From Trichosporon coremiiforme (lineage: Eukaryota; Basidiomycota; Tremellomycetes; Trichosporonales; Trichosporonaceae), in contig BCJJ01000018.1 of NCBI GenBank assembly GCA_039545355.1, positions 682,001 through 746,000 on the forward strand: a stretch of DNA of 64,000 bases, written 5' to 3'. The notes under the pieces are model-generated. The model saw only the letters and a program-made list of their open reading frames with translations. It searched no databases and was not told the DNA's origin. Shown here in pieces: positions 53,475 through 64,000 of the stretch; the first letter of the stretch is position 1, and every line of letters begins with the position of its first letter. The position numbers and the translations under genes were made by a program.

Positions 53475-56400
53475 CCTACGTGCAGAGTCAGGTAGCTTGG
53501 CGGTTTAAGGTGTTGCGTTTAGTGTGTCTGTGAATGCAGTCAGCGATGCAACTCGATGCATGTGAGGCTGAGGTCGTCTGACCGATCCACCACCATTGGT
53601 GTAGGCGGCGACGACCCAGCTGCCAACGCACAGGTAGTGATAAGAGCCGCACAGGCCCTAGAGTGCAGGGAGGAGGTTGATAAGAGCGGCGTGCGGGTTA
53701 CGGCGGCGGTGTGGGGAGTATGAGCTCGCGATCTGGATCCAGCTACTTTCGAGCGAATTGTACAACGGTGATGGAGAGGAAACGAGAGCGAGCGAGTGAA
53801 TGGGTATCGCAACGGTTGCAGCGATTAGCGCAGCGAGGGGGATCAGGGGGGATGTGACTTTTCTCGCAGTGAGAGAGCGGGCCTCCGCCCGACTGGTGCT
53901 AGAAGTCTCAGCCCCCCTATCGGGAAGGAATCTGGCGTTCGCTAGCTGACCCGGCGGCAGCCCACAGCAAGGAACCTACGCCCACGGCAGCACGGCAGCA
54001 CGGCAGCGCGGCAGGCCGCCAGTGACATGGTGCCCAGGCGACAGGCCACAGGGCGAGGTCGGTAGCGTATCCATGCCGCAAGCCGCGCCATGCATCTGCG
54101 CCCGAGATGCCCGATGTGCCCGGCGCAGGTCAGGCTGCACGGCGTGCGCCTCACCGAAAGCAAAGCAGTGGTAGAGTTAAGTTAAGCGGACTGACTCTGT
54201 CCCCGGCTGTACGGTAAGCACGGCAAGCGTGCGGCTAATTGAGACCGGCGCGCTGTGATTCGCTGGCTCCCATCCTCCTACAGCTCTGCTCCCGCCCGCT
54301 GCGCGCGACTGATAACGGGCGATCACAATCCGGCCAATCAGCGTCTTGCGATCGGAGACGGTGGCGTCGCAGCCGGGCACCCATTCGGTCCCCTCCCAAA
54401 TGGGCCCCCTGCTGTTGGCCCCAAGCTGCCTTGGCTTATCCCAGCCTTCCTCTGAGGGGGGCTCTATCTCGCTCCGACTTCGGCATACCGAGCTCGGGCC
54501 TGTTATGTGGGCACACCTCAACGCAGATGCATATGCAGCGAGATGGCGGCGGTGGGGGAATTCTTAAAAGAAGGGGAGGCATGAGTCCGGTGCGGCCTTA
54601 TCTCTCTCGAAATTTCTCGCTTGGCGGGTGACTGAATGCAATATGCTAATAAGGTCCCAAGGCACGTCCAAATCTCGTTCTGGCACTAACTCTGAGCACG
54701 CCCATGCGCCCATGTGTCGGACCGAGGCCGTGGGTATGCGGCAGCAAGCGGCAGCAGCGGCAGTGGACGTCGTCTTTTACCCGAATACATGCAGACGGCC
54801 ATCAGCTGAGAACGCGGAGTGCTAATCCAACGTGCAGCCGCGGGCCAATCTATACCCGGTTCGCTTCGGCAGTTACCGGTGTCAACAAGGCTTATCGCCA
54901 CGTGCCAGTGCTGTTTCCGTTCCGACGACGGCGCCGCCCATGTCAACAGCACAAACGTCGGACGAGTCGGGCGTGTGACAAAGTGGAGGGGCGACGGAGG
55001 CAGAGCGGCCCACCGCCTGGTGTCCGAACCGGCGGCAGGCGGCTGTGGGCCGCCGGCACTGCGGCATCTTCAGATGCAGCTGTTGACATGGGGCAGGTTC
55101 ATGGCCGAGTCGACATGGAACCCATGCGCGCTATGGGGGTGATCGAGAGACGAACCTCTGTCATCTTACGTCCCCACTTCCCCATCACTGTGTGCTGTGG
55201 GCTATGTCTGCAAGTGTGGGGACTAGCTCGCGATCGCGGGTGAATGCTTAAGCTCCATGAATGTAGGATCGCTAACATCCAGCCCCGGCATACAGCCGAA
55301 GTTTATGAGCATTCATGTCCAACGCCACGGCAGTGCTGACGGCGGACTGCGTGTTCCGCTCAATACAGCGTCTGTGCGCTTGGCATGCTTCTGGTATTCT
55401 GGATCGAACGCAGTTTCATAACATCAATGGGCCTTCGTGTGTCCCCGATAAGGCAACCATGGCGCTGCTTCAACAGATCGTCGTGTGTTTTACACAGGAC
55501 GTCACGATGCGGGGAAATGTGTGTGAGGAGCGCGTGCTCGTGTGCCTCTGTCGTCGGAGCAGCGGGGCTCCCACTCCGCCATCATGGTGCAGTTCACAGC
55601 CGGCACCCACGACGGGTCAGACGACGTCGGTCACCAGCTCTACCCGGTGCTAGCTGATGGAACCGAATGCCGAGATGCGGCCCAGCTCTGCAGCACGGAG
55701 GTTGCTGAGGGCCACGCATGCTTGTATGCCTGACTGCTGCTCCCTCGTCTCCGTCATCCGTCATCTATCAGTGGTAGATCTGTGAGAATGCAAGATGTGG
55801 CAGATGACGTCCAAGCGCGTTATCTTGGCAGTGATGTAAGCTGTTCCAGCTCTTATCGCGGTTACAACTATGACCCTGCAAAGCCTGGAAACGTGTCATG
55901 TGCCTAGAGCATATGTGATTGCCGCAGTGAGAGAAAGGTGGCGAGCGCAAGTGGCCACAAGCCGAATATTGCGGAGAGCGCGGAGCAGACCCGCAGTGGG
56001 TCGCAACGGGCGGGCAGGCGGAACGGGAGTAGCGGTGCGGTCGTGTCTGTCGCGTATTGAGACAGATGGAGGGCTTGCAACTACCGAGACAACAGTTGAG
56101 CTCTCATCGTTCGATACATGAAAAAACGCAGGGAGTATACTGCACCCGCTGACTATGTGCACCGTGCGACACACTTTCAATCCGCTGGACAACACGTCCA
56201 TTGTCCACAATCGACACTCGGCGAGAGCATGGCCGACAACCGGGAGACGGACTCGACTAACTACCGTGGGAAGACACGAGAACCGGCGTGGGAGACCTCC
56301 TCTGTCGACTGCTGGAGTCACGTGAACGCTACACCCCCAACCCTTCGAACACTTCCACCCCTAGCGCCTTAGGGCGCGTCGGCGCGTCGCGTTTCATTCA

Positions 56401-58627
56401 TTCGATTGCGAGCGTGCACACGCGCCTCAGATCCTCAGACCCGTAACGTCTGCCCCTGTCCAGTCTGTCCCCTGGGACGCGGAGCACACGAGTTGGAAGC
56501 GATTCCAGCTGAACTTATTCTCGACTTTTGGGACTCTTGCAGAATCATTAATGCACCGGCGAACACTGAGACATACATCGAGGAGGTAGGAGCCGAATCC
56601 GGGCTTAGAGCCGGTCTGCGCCCCCCAGGCTCACTGGGCTTTCGGGAGCTCGACGCCCGCGGCTTCGGTACTCTGTCTCACGTCTCACCCGTTTCCGAGT
56701 GAGAAGATGGTGATCGAAGAGTACGAAGAAGCGGCAGAGGACGTCGTGGTGACATGCCGAGACGATGAGGTGACGAGGGGGTGACAGACGTGCCATACTG
56801 CACAGAGCTCACTGTCGAATGCAAGTGGAGAAGACGGCAGCTACAGAACTCTGCCCCTGCACTTCGGCCCTTGACCCGGCGCACCCGGCATCCAAACCCC
56901 CCCCTCTGCCCCCTGCCCTGTGCCGTATGTCGCCCTAGTCGTCCCCTGCTGCGTCGCATACGTCGAGCCCTTCGGCGCACCGTACAAGACGCTCGCAAGC
57001 AGGCGATGACCGGGGCCTCTCGTAAACGGTACGTATGCACAAAATGTTCTGGAGGCCGTCGGACGTCCATCCTAGAAGGGGGGCGTGCCTGCTGCCTTAG
57101 TCGACTGGTCGCCACCCATGGCACAGCCATGTCTGCGTACGCAGAGGATCGCAGAGGGTCGAACGGACGAGCCGTCTGCAGCTTTGCCACGCCAGCTGAC
57201 GCATGAGACGAGCCTGAACGCCCTCCTGAACGAGCCCACGCTTGCCTCTTTGGGGAGGCATGTTCTGACACGCGCAGACGCACGAACACGCGCGCATAGT
57301 GCCGTTTAGAGTGTCTCACCTTGGCCCCCGATCGTATGCTAGCCAGTTACTCCGGGCTTGCGAGCTTGGTACAGCCCTGCGCTCAATGCACCAGAGCTCT
57401 AGGCCGCGGGGTCAGCTCCACGACCGCTTTTTTGCCACCCAGTCCAAACTTGCCTGCTGTGCCATCAGCACCGGTTGCACCGCCATCACAAGACAACACA
57501 GGAGTGGTAGCTTCAGAGTGTGTGCCACGATATCAACGCAGAGTACGGAGAGTGCGTGGATTGAGTTGTCGCGAAGCTTAGTGAAGCTTGATAGGACGGA
57601 GAGAATTGTTGTCTCATTGCTGGGCCTGCTGGGCGTGAAAAGATCGAATTGCGGCGGCGACACGGCCCTTGAGCTAGGGCAGGGGCTGCCGGTGTCCAGG
57701 TCATCGCCACCCTCGGTTCGATTGGGCGCCCCTCGGTCGTACTACCTGCCTGTTAGATGTTAGACACCAAACCCAAACGTAGCATGCTGATGCAGGCCCT
57801 TATCCCTAAAGCCGTAATCGTCTCACGGCACACGATGCCTTACACGATCATCTGTTGTTTACAAGAACTAGAACGGCCGACCGAAGCACACGTACGTACA
57901 TGCAGATCAGTGACGGCTCAGTGGCATTCCCGCTGTTGATTCATGTTGCTGAACGGCCTCGGCAGCAGCGCAGGGCGACAGGGAGCAGTCCCGAGTAGTG
58001 TCGTTGCAATGAATCGTCTGGACGGCACGGCGGTACGGGCGGCTCAATGGCGCGGCGGCGCGGCGGTACCGAAGGCAGCATTAGGAAAAGGACAAGGCGC
58101 ATAGAATAGTCACCCACTCACCGTACCGCACTGGGTCCTCTGGGTACACTGTACCACCCGTCGAGCCAAGGTACCATCCCCAGGGACGACGGCCTGTGCA
58201 GTGAGCCATTCGTCCCGTCCCTCACAACTCTTCCACTCAACTCAATCCAGACTCACCTGCCTTTGCCTAATCTACCACCTTCACTCTCCACCTCACCACA
58301 CTCTATCACCACCCTATACACACCACACCTCATCACGACCACGTTACGACCCGGCATCATTCACCACCCGGACCGACCTCGCCCGCTCCACCGGCACTCA
58401 CCCACCCCGACAGGGCCCTACAGAAAACTCGATCCCTTCGCCACCTTTCCCCTTCCCTGCGACGCTCGAGCCGTGCCTTCCTTCCTTCGGCCCTCCAGAG
58501 TTATTCGCCCTCCCATCCACCTTTTCTCTCCCTAACGACCACGCTCACCATTTCTCCGCCGCCATCGACGCTTCTCCCCCGGCGACCTCAGCGACTCCCG
58601 GGCTACGCGTAGTGCTCGTGTCGGGTC
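53475..58627. other. Gene-poor stretch of 5.15 kb
   Basis: It contains the GLT1 promoter at the left and the promoter of the alpha/beta hydrolase at the right (58205-58620 is very pyrimidine-rich). I found no protein pattern on either strand; the longest frames (such as that on the minus strand near 56680-57320) are Arg-rich and unconvincing. No tRNA, rRNA or repeat element was recognised apart from short tandem repeats. It could contain long UTR introns, a regulatory RNA or a decayed element. Confidence 0.4.
53983..54014. repeat. Tandem copies of CACGGCAG
   Basis: Three exact copies of an 8-bp unit and one with a single change (CGCGGCAG). Confidence 0.85.
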
Positions 58628-61459
58628 ATGAGTAAGCCAGCGGGGCCGCGCAAACAAAAGCGCGTCGCCCTTACGACCCCACCGGCCACACCGCCAATGC
58701 CTAAACCCCTGGACGCCGTGCCCGGGCCCTCCTCGTCCCTCGCAAGGGCAGGCTCGAGCGCGAGCGTCACTACTCCTATGGCTACGGCAGCTGCCAGCGT
58801 AAGCATGGCGAGCATGCCCGTCGCCAGTGGAAGCGGGAACCCCGCGTCTGCAAGTTGTCATGTCAGAGTAGACTCACCAGAGCCCATGTCGCCCCCGGCG
58901 GAATCCGCGAGCGTCGTGAGCGCGGCAAGCGCCGGGAGCGCCAGGAGCGCGTACAGCAGCATCGGCAGCGCTGGCGGCACCATCCCCAGCATCCCGAGTA
59001 GCAGCAGCACGAGCGAGCTTCCCGCCGCGCTCTCGGCCGCCGAGATGGACTCGCACCTCGCCGCGTTCGAACTCGGCCCGCCTGGCGCGCAGCGCAAGCC
59101 GACGAGAAGGGTACGCAGCATCGAGCGGACATGGCAGTGGGTCAAGTCTCGCTCTTCAGTCTACGGCGGAATAGAAGGCTACGACCAGGAAGACTTTGCC
59201 AACGCCGTCGCCGGCCCATCACGCCCCATCACGGTCGCTACCCCCATCACACCACCCGCGTCGTACTCTCCGACGGAACCGCGGCGACAAAGCGCCGACG
59301 TCGACCCCGATGAGCGACGACGAAGACGGCAGGGGCTCACTCCCGAGTCTGGTCTGCGACCACCACCGCGCCCCCGCCCAGCATCACGATCCTTCACTTA
59401 CCCAGCATCCCCTTTGACGCCGATGGGAAGCCCTCCCAAACATGGCAGCCCTCCCAAACATGGGACACCTTTCCCGGTCATGTCCACATCGACGACGCAG
59501 ACGAGTCTCACGACCAGCCTGGGACACGACCACAACTCCTCGACACCTTCCCCGACGAAGCGGTCAGACAGCAGCGTCTCACCGAAACGGGCTCGACCCC
59601 GGCCGATCTTTCCTGGCTCGATGGACCCGCCGCCCTCTTCTCACCTGTCCAGGTCACCGTCACACCCCCCAACGTCTCACGTGCCGTTGGCTACTTCGCC
59701 GACATCGTCAGCAGGCAGTCACAAGACCCAGGTCCAGTCGATATCTGACATTGTGCGAAGACATTCGGCAGCCATGGCGATGGCGCAAGAAGCAGCTGTC
59801 GACCGGGCGCGAAGCGAAATGACTGCTTCCAAGTCCAAGCCCCTCCCGAAGAGCCCGACCAAGCTCCAGTTACCCGGCCCACCTCTCAATGGACGAACTA
59901 GCAGCGAGCAGCAGCCGGATCACCCGCCAGAACGCACAGAACGCCCGGAACGACCAGACCGACCGGAACGGCTGCCGCCGCCTAGCAAGCCGGAGCGGAA
60001 AGGAAGCGAGGGACTCGAACGAGTGCCCGATCGCGATCGGCCACTCTTGCGTGACCGGCCACTGGAGCGCGCTAAAAGCGCCTCGCCTCTGCCGACGCCG
60101 CCGCCCAAGACGAACCACCGACGGGAACCGAGCGGGTGGTCGACGTACTCACTGAGCAGCAGCGACAACGACAGCGTCGTACGCGACTTCCGACTAGCGC
60201 AAGCAGCATACGACCGACTGTCGGGTGGCCAACCACTACGACCCGTCTCGGAGCACAGTTCGAAGAAGGGGGCGCAGCCGAGTGCTCAGTTCCCCAAGGC
60301 GCTGTCGCCTCTGCCTAAGGACGCGGAGTTGCAGCGGACACGGAGCGCGGTATCGCTGACAGGAGCTAGGAGCTCTGGCTCATCACCGCAGCCGGACGAC
60401 GACGCGCTGATGGCGATGTACCTGCGATCGCCGCAGCTGAACAAGATTCTCGCGCTGCCCCGGCCATTCCCGGACCGGCCACTGCAGGTCTCGCTTGCGG
60501 ATCTAGGAAAGCCCGACGGCAAGCCTGTCGTCGTGTTCCTCGGTTTAGGATGCGTGCGCTACCTGATTGCGCTGTATGATGACCTCGCGCGCGCGTTTGG
60601 CCTGCGATTAATCTGCATCGACCGCTGGGGTCTGGGTAAGACGGACCAGGTGCCGCAGAACCAGCGCGGACCACTCGACTGGGCCGACGTCGTGCGACGC
60701 GTACTCGACCAGCTCGGCGTGGACAAGTTCCAGATCGTCGCGCACAGTGCTGGCGCACCGTACGCCATGGCGACAGTCCTCAAGCTCGGGGACCGCGTCG
60801 TGGGCCGCCCGCATCTGCTCGCACCTTGGGTCGGCGGCGACGTCGAGGGCTACAAGTGGCTCAAGTGGGTTCCGAACGGTGTGATCAAGAGCGCGATCGC
60901 GGCCGAGTGGCGCCTCGAGTCATATTTTCTCGGCAAGGCTCCGTCGCTGAAGGCGCTGAACAAGGCCGGGATCCCGACCTCGCCGTCGCTTGACGGAGAG
61001 AGCATGCGGTCGCTGTCCTCCGCCTCGTCGCCCGTCACATCTTCGCCGATCTACAACAACTTTGCCTCGCTCCCCCTCTCGACTTCGTCCGTGCACGTCC
61101 CCGCCAACATGTCCGAAGACTCGCTTCTGGTCACGAGCAGCCCCAGTTTCCTGACGGCATTAATGCAGGCGTCGCACGCCGAGTCGCTTTCCGGCACGAC
61201 CGCTGACCTGCTCTCCGTCATTCTCGGAAGGGACTGCAAGCCGTGGGGCTTCAGCTTCACCGACATCAAGCGCGCCTGCAAGATCTTCTGGGGCACGATG
61301 GATGACAAGGTGTCCGAGAAGAGCATGCGGTGGATGGAGCGCAGCATGGACGCCGAGCTCGTCACGCTCAAGGACGAGGGGCACAATCTCATGTCCTCGC
61401 GCGGGGTCATGTACGACGTGCTCGACAGTCTGGCGAATGACGAGGGGGTGGGGCGGTGA
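58628..61459 (+). CDS. Large alpha/beta hydrolase-fold protein with a disordered N-terminus
   Basis: A single exon of 943 aa. Residues 1-600 are Ser/Pro/Thr/Arg-rich and probably unfolded, with a basic RRVRSIERTWQWVKSRSS patch near 160 and a PERPDRPERL repeat near 435. The hydrolase domain runs from about 610: PVVVFLGLGCVRYLIAL, ICIDRWGLGKTDQ, nucleophile Ser707 in AHSAGAPYAM, Asp in GTMDDKVSEK and His in LKDEGHNLMS, so the triad is present and in order. Its start gives MSKPAGPRKQKR. It is like the fungal alpha/beta hydrolases that carry long regulatory extensions; the substrate cannot be said. Long pyrimidine-rich DNA lies just upstream. Confidence 0.85.
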   Translation: MSKPAGPRKQKRVALTTPPATPPMPKPLDAVPGPSSSLARAGSSASVTTPMATAAASVSMASMPVASGSGNPASASCHVRVDSPEPMSPPAESASVVSAASAGSARSAYSSIGSAGGTIPSIPSSSSTSELPAALSAAEMDSHLAAFELGPPGAQRKPTRRVRSIERTWQWVKSRSSVYGGIEGYDQEDFANAVAGPSRPITVATPITPPASYSPTEPRRQSADVDPDERRRRRQGLTPESGLRPPPRPRPASRSFTYPASPLTPMGSPPKHGSPPKHGTPFPVMSTSTTQTSLTTSLGHDHNSSTPSPTKRSDSSVSPKRARPRPIFPGSMDPPPSSHLSRSPSHPPTSHVPLATSPTSSAGSHKTQVQSISDIVRRHSAAMAMAQEAAVDRARSEMTASKSKPLPKSPTKLQLPGPPLNGRTSSEQQPDHPPERTERPERPDRPERLPPPSKPERKGSEGLERVPDRDRPLLRDRPLERAKSASPLPTPPPKTNHRREPSGWSTYSLSSSDNDSVVRDFRLAQAAYDRLSGGQPLRPVSEHSSKKGAQPSAQFPKALSPLPKDAELQRTRSAVSLTGARSSGSSPQPDDDALMAMYLRSPQLNKILALPRPFPDRPLQVSLADLGKPDGKPVVVFLGLGCVRYLIALYDDLARAFGLRLICIDRWGLGKTDQVPQNQRGPLDWADVVRRVLDQLGVDKFQIVAHSAGAPYAMATVLKLGDRVVGRPHLLAPWVGGDVEGYKWLKWVPNGVIKSAIAAEWRLESYFLGKAPSLKALNKAGIPTSPSLDGESMRSLSSASSPVTSSPIYNNFASLPLSTSSVHVPANMSEDSLLVTSSPSFLTALMQASHAESLSGTTADLLSVILGRDCKPWGFSFTDIKRACKIFWGTMDDKVSEKSMRWMERSMDAELVTLKDEGHNLMSSRGVMYDVLDSLANDEGVGR

Positions 61460-62408
61460 GCCGAAGCGGCCGAGGCGAAGTCGACGCCTGCCGACTCTGC
61501 CCAGTACTCGGCGTGGGGATGCTCGCACCGCCATATCCTCCTCCATCAACCCGCGCATCTCCATCAGAAATCTAGCCAAAGGGCCCCGCACAAACAAGTA
61601 GTATAATCCTGCCATCATCCCACCAACCACGAAACAGCCTTTTAATCCGTGCCAAACGCGCACACTCACTACGCACCTACCACCTACCCACCAACCATAC
61701 GACGTCGTAAGCACCCCTGTCGCTTCTTTTGGATCTTGGATCTCCCATTGCGGACATGTATTTTTCTTTTTCTGTCACACACAAGGGTTCTCTCTGCATG
61801 CGATGTCTGCTTTCTCTGGCCGTTACCGACGTACTACTAAACCTGACTATGGCTGACTATGGCAGATTATGGCCGAGTTTTTGCGACAGGGTGGTACGTG
61901 CCGCACTCGCTGTGGAGTCGGTGTCGAGTCGGTGTCGAGTCGGTGTCTCGTGACTGTCCATGTCTCACCAAGGCTTGCAGTTGCATCTCACACTGTCTCA
62001 CACTGTCTCAGAGCAGCTACCCAGTTCTCACGAAGAAAAAAGATCCGAACAAAAAGCACAGTTACCGATGCGGGGTATCTCTCTCCGTCGCATCATCTCA
62101 AGATCTAAGAAAGCTAAGCTAATGGTATATGGGGAAAATGCGCAAAAAAACTCAAGAAAATCATCGAACTTGCTCCCTTGTTGCTGCTTACTGCTGCTGT
62201 TGCGTGTCTGTCTGTACACTGGTCGGCGTCTACAAATGTCCTGTACTCCGGCTACTCCGGCCCGCGGCTCGCTCACTCTCCGCCTGCGCGCCCGCGGCTC
62301 GCCCACTCTCGGCTTCGCGATTCTCTCGCCGATCCGAGTTACGGCTCACGGCTTACGGCTCACTCGCTTCGCCCGTTCCATCACCGCTCACTCGCTCCGC
62401 TCGGTCGC
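61460..62408. other. Spacer between convergent gene ends with short tandem repeats
   Basis: The 3' UTRs of two convergent genes. It contains an 11-bp repeat (listed separately), CTCACACTGT twice at about 61987, and near-repeats of CGCGGCTCGC and ACGGCTCACGG at 62270-62400. No gene is supported. Confidence 0.5.
61915..61947. repeat. Three copies of an 11-bp unit
   Basis: GAGTCGGTGTC is repeated three times without change. Confidence 0.85.
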
Positions 62409-64000
62409 TCAGAACGGCCTCTTCTGATCACTCGGATACACGTTCGCCTGGTGCGTGACCTGGCCGTAGCTCGGCGGCCGCCCCGTGTCGGCCGTGTACT
62501 CCGAGTCCCTGCTGAATTCCGTCTGCGGATACTCGGACACGGGGCTCGTCGTGCGGTTGGCGACGAAGAACTGCCCCGACGGCTGCGGCTGCGGCACCCT
62601 CATCGTGCCTGCCGAGGTGCCGCTGCCCTCTTTCCGGTGTCCCGAGGGGGCGGGCGGCACAGACGGCGTCGGCGCGTACATTGTATTCGTGGGCTGGGTG
62701 TATTGCGTGTACTGCGAGTCGAGGGACTGGTGCTGGGCTGCCCGCTGCGAGGCGGACTTGGCGGGCACGGGCGGCGCGGGCGGCGTGCGATAGCGCGGGT
62801 CGCTGGGCGAGGTCGCCGCTCGCCCGATCGCCTCGTAGTCGTCTCCATAGTCGTACTGGCCCTCTGCGGGCTGAACGCGGGCAGTGGGGTCGTGGTAGTT
62901 GTCCGAGGAGTGGAAGGAGGTCCGGTTTGCGCGGTCCTGGCCGTGGCCGTTTGAGGGAGCGAGGCGGTTGCGCGTTCCGGCAGCGGCAGCGGCGCCTGCT
63001 GCTCCGGCAGCAGCTCCAGCACCGGCGGCACCGGCAGCGTAGTAGTTGTTGTGGGCCTGGTCGTAGGCGTGTCCGTAACCCTGCGGCGTGTTGTCGTAGT
63101 TGTACGCCTGGTTGCCGCTGCCGTTGTACGCATAGGGATCGTTGTAGGTTTCTGAAGTCAGTCATCAAACAGTGGGGCCCAACTCACGCTCGTAGCCGGC
63201 CCTGTTGTAGTTGTCCGTCGAGTACTGCTGCGTCTGCGGCACCTGGTATGCCGCGTAGCCCTCGTAGCGGTTCGGCACCTCAACGCCAGCACCGCCGGCA
63301 CCGACGCCAGCAGCTCCCGCAGCAGTAAACGTGGAACCGACAGAGGGCTGACGCTGAACGTTGCCAGTGCGACGACCGTAGCCGACACCGACGCCCTGGA
63401 TACCGTGCCCGTCGTGGGGCAGGGCGGCCACAGTGTTGCCCGTCTCCTCGTAGTAGTACTTGTCGTCGACATCCGACGTGAGGGGCTGGCGCTCGTACGT
63501 CGCAAAGTTGGGCAGGTCCTGCTCGTGCTGGCGGAGCTTGTCGTCGCGGATCGCCTGCATACGGAGCGCCTCATCGCGCTTGTACGCAGCCTCCTCCTCC
63601 TGGCGCTCACGCCGAGTGCGGCGACGGGTACCGCCACGATCTCCAGAGTCCCAGCAGCAGGCACGACCCATACCGTAGGCGCAGCCGGCGAAACAGCAGC
63701 AGAGCCAGGCGGCAAGTGTCATCCAGACTGCCGCTCCAATGGTAGCCGAGGCGCCCTGGACGGCGTTGATGCGCGCCCTCGCAATGTAGAAGATCGCAAC
63801 ATCAAAGATGAAGACGATGAGGGCGAGACCGCCGGCGATACCAGCGAGGCAGGTCGGGAAGCACATCATGACGCATCCTGGAATGAGCTCCATAAGCCCA
63901 GTCAGGAGGGCCAAGACGGCGAATCCCAGCGAGATGATGTGGATGATGAGGACATAGGTCAGATACTTGGACACCGCGGTCGGGATGTTGAACGGTGCGT
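62409..64000 (-). CDS. PalI/Rim9 family membrane protein, 5' end beyond the window
   Basis: Two exons are seen (64000-63188 and 63151-62409) with a 36-nt intron; 518 residues are in the window and the start lies to the right. The first exon begins in NIPTAVSKYLTY, then carries three hydrophobic segments, the second and third near residues 41-65 and 75-100 of the visible part. A Cys-rich patch follows the last (WLCCCFAGCAYGMGRACC), then a charged coil. The long cytosolic tail is rich in Tyr, Gln, Gly and Ala, with NYDN/YAAY-type repeats and GRPPSYGQ, a PPxY motif for Rsp5-type WW domains. This is the PalI/Rim9 layout, the membrane part of the ambient-pH (Rim101/PacC) sensing complex. Palmitoylation of the Cys patch and ubiquitin-dependent turnover are inferred. 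Confidence 0.85.

Noticed and set aside
48733..53508. Very long plus-strand frames (684 and 861 codons) opposite GLT1
   Set aside because: Composition is Val/Leu/Glu/Asp/Arg-heavy with no domain. It mirrors the highly biased codons of GLT1, which has conserved motifs along its length.
56678..57319. 213-codon minus-strand frame
   Set aside because: It is Arg/Ser-rich with no domain, splice support or codon bias like that of the neighbours.

Overview
The window is nuclear DNA from a basidiomycete yeast, most likely a tremellomycete of the Trichosporonales/Cryptococcus type. Nearly every gene is split by very short introns (mostly 33-85 nt) with GTRNGT-like donors, a CTGAC or CTAAC branch site close to the acceptor, and CAG or TAG ends. 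Coding DNA is GC-rich with strong third-position GC. The proteins are core eukaryotic ones (proteasome lid, clathrin, TOM complex, serine palmitoyltransferase, fused HisHF, NADPH-type glutamate synthase), and three intron-containing tRNA genes are present. The genus is an inference; no rDNA or marker gene lies in the window.

Layout. 1-3216: no supportable gene. 3217-6029 (minus): an IMPACT/UPF0029 protein and proteasome subunit RPN12. 6701-8503 (plus): a G3BP/Nxt3-like NTF2-RRM protein. 8872-10612 (minus): a METTL16-type RNA methyltransferase, divergent from a bestrophin-like membrane protein (10911-12527). Then tRNA-Thr(AGU), an unrecognised protein (13328-14824), a carnosine N-methyltransferase homologue (minus), LCB1 (plus), HIS7 (minus), a PrxQ-type peroxiredoxin (minus) and a probably cell-surface agmatine deiminase-like enzyme (minus). 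A 2.85 kb gene-poor stretch follows. Next come the clathrin light chain (minus) divergent from a thiamine pyrophosphokinase with an unusual N-terminal extension (plus), tRNA-Ala(AGC), a WD-like/inositol 5-phosphatase (minus) divergent from a CCCH/CUE/SMR protein (plus), TOM7 (plus), a small acidic protein (minus), an LRR-alpha/beta-hydrolase fusion (minus), tRNA-Arg(ACG), GLT1 (minus), a 5.15 kb gene-poor stretch, a single-exon alpha/beta hydrolase (plus) and a PalI/Rim9 membrane protein (minus) that runs off the right edge.

The genes are mostly unrelated housekeeping loci, not an operon or a biosynthetic cluster. Loose themes are nitrogen and amino-acid metabolism (GLT1, HIS7, the deiminase), membrane lipids and trafficking (LCB1, 5-phosphatase, clathrin) and RNA handling (METTL16, NTF2-RRM, CCCH-SMR). 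Gene models were built by hand from splice signals. Every multi-exon model was checked for reading frame across all junctions and for a total length divisible by three, but none has transcript support.

The most notable observations are two domain fusions (LRR with alpha/beta hydrolase; a 400-residue Pro-rich extension on thiamine pyrophosphokinase), a 24-nt C tract coding the HisH-HisF linker, a 10-nt microexon in TOM7, stop-free 3n introns in the CCCH gene, a GLT1 start that leaves no propeptide, and a tRNA-Ala with two stem mismatches. I saw no evidence of a mobile element, a CRISPR array or a defence-type system.
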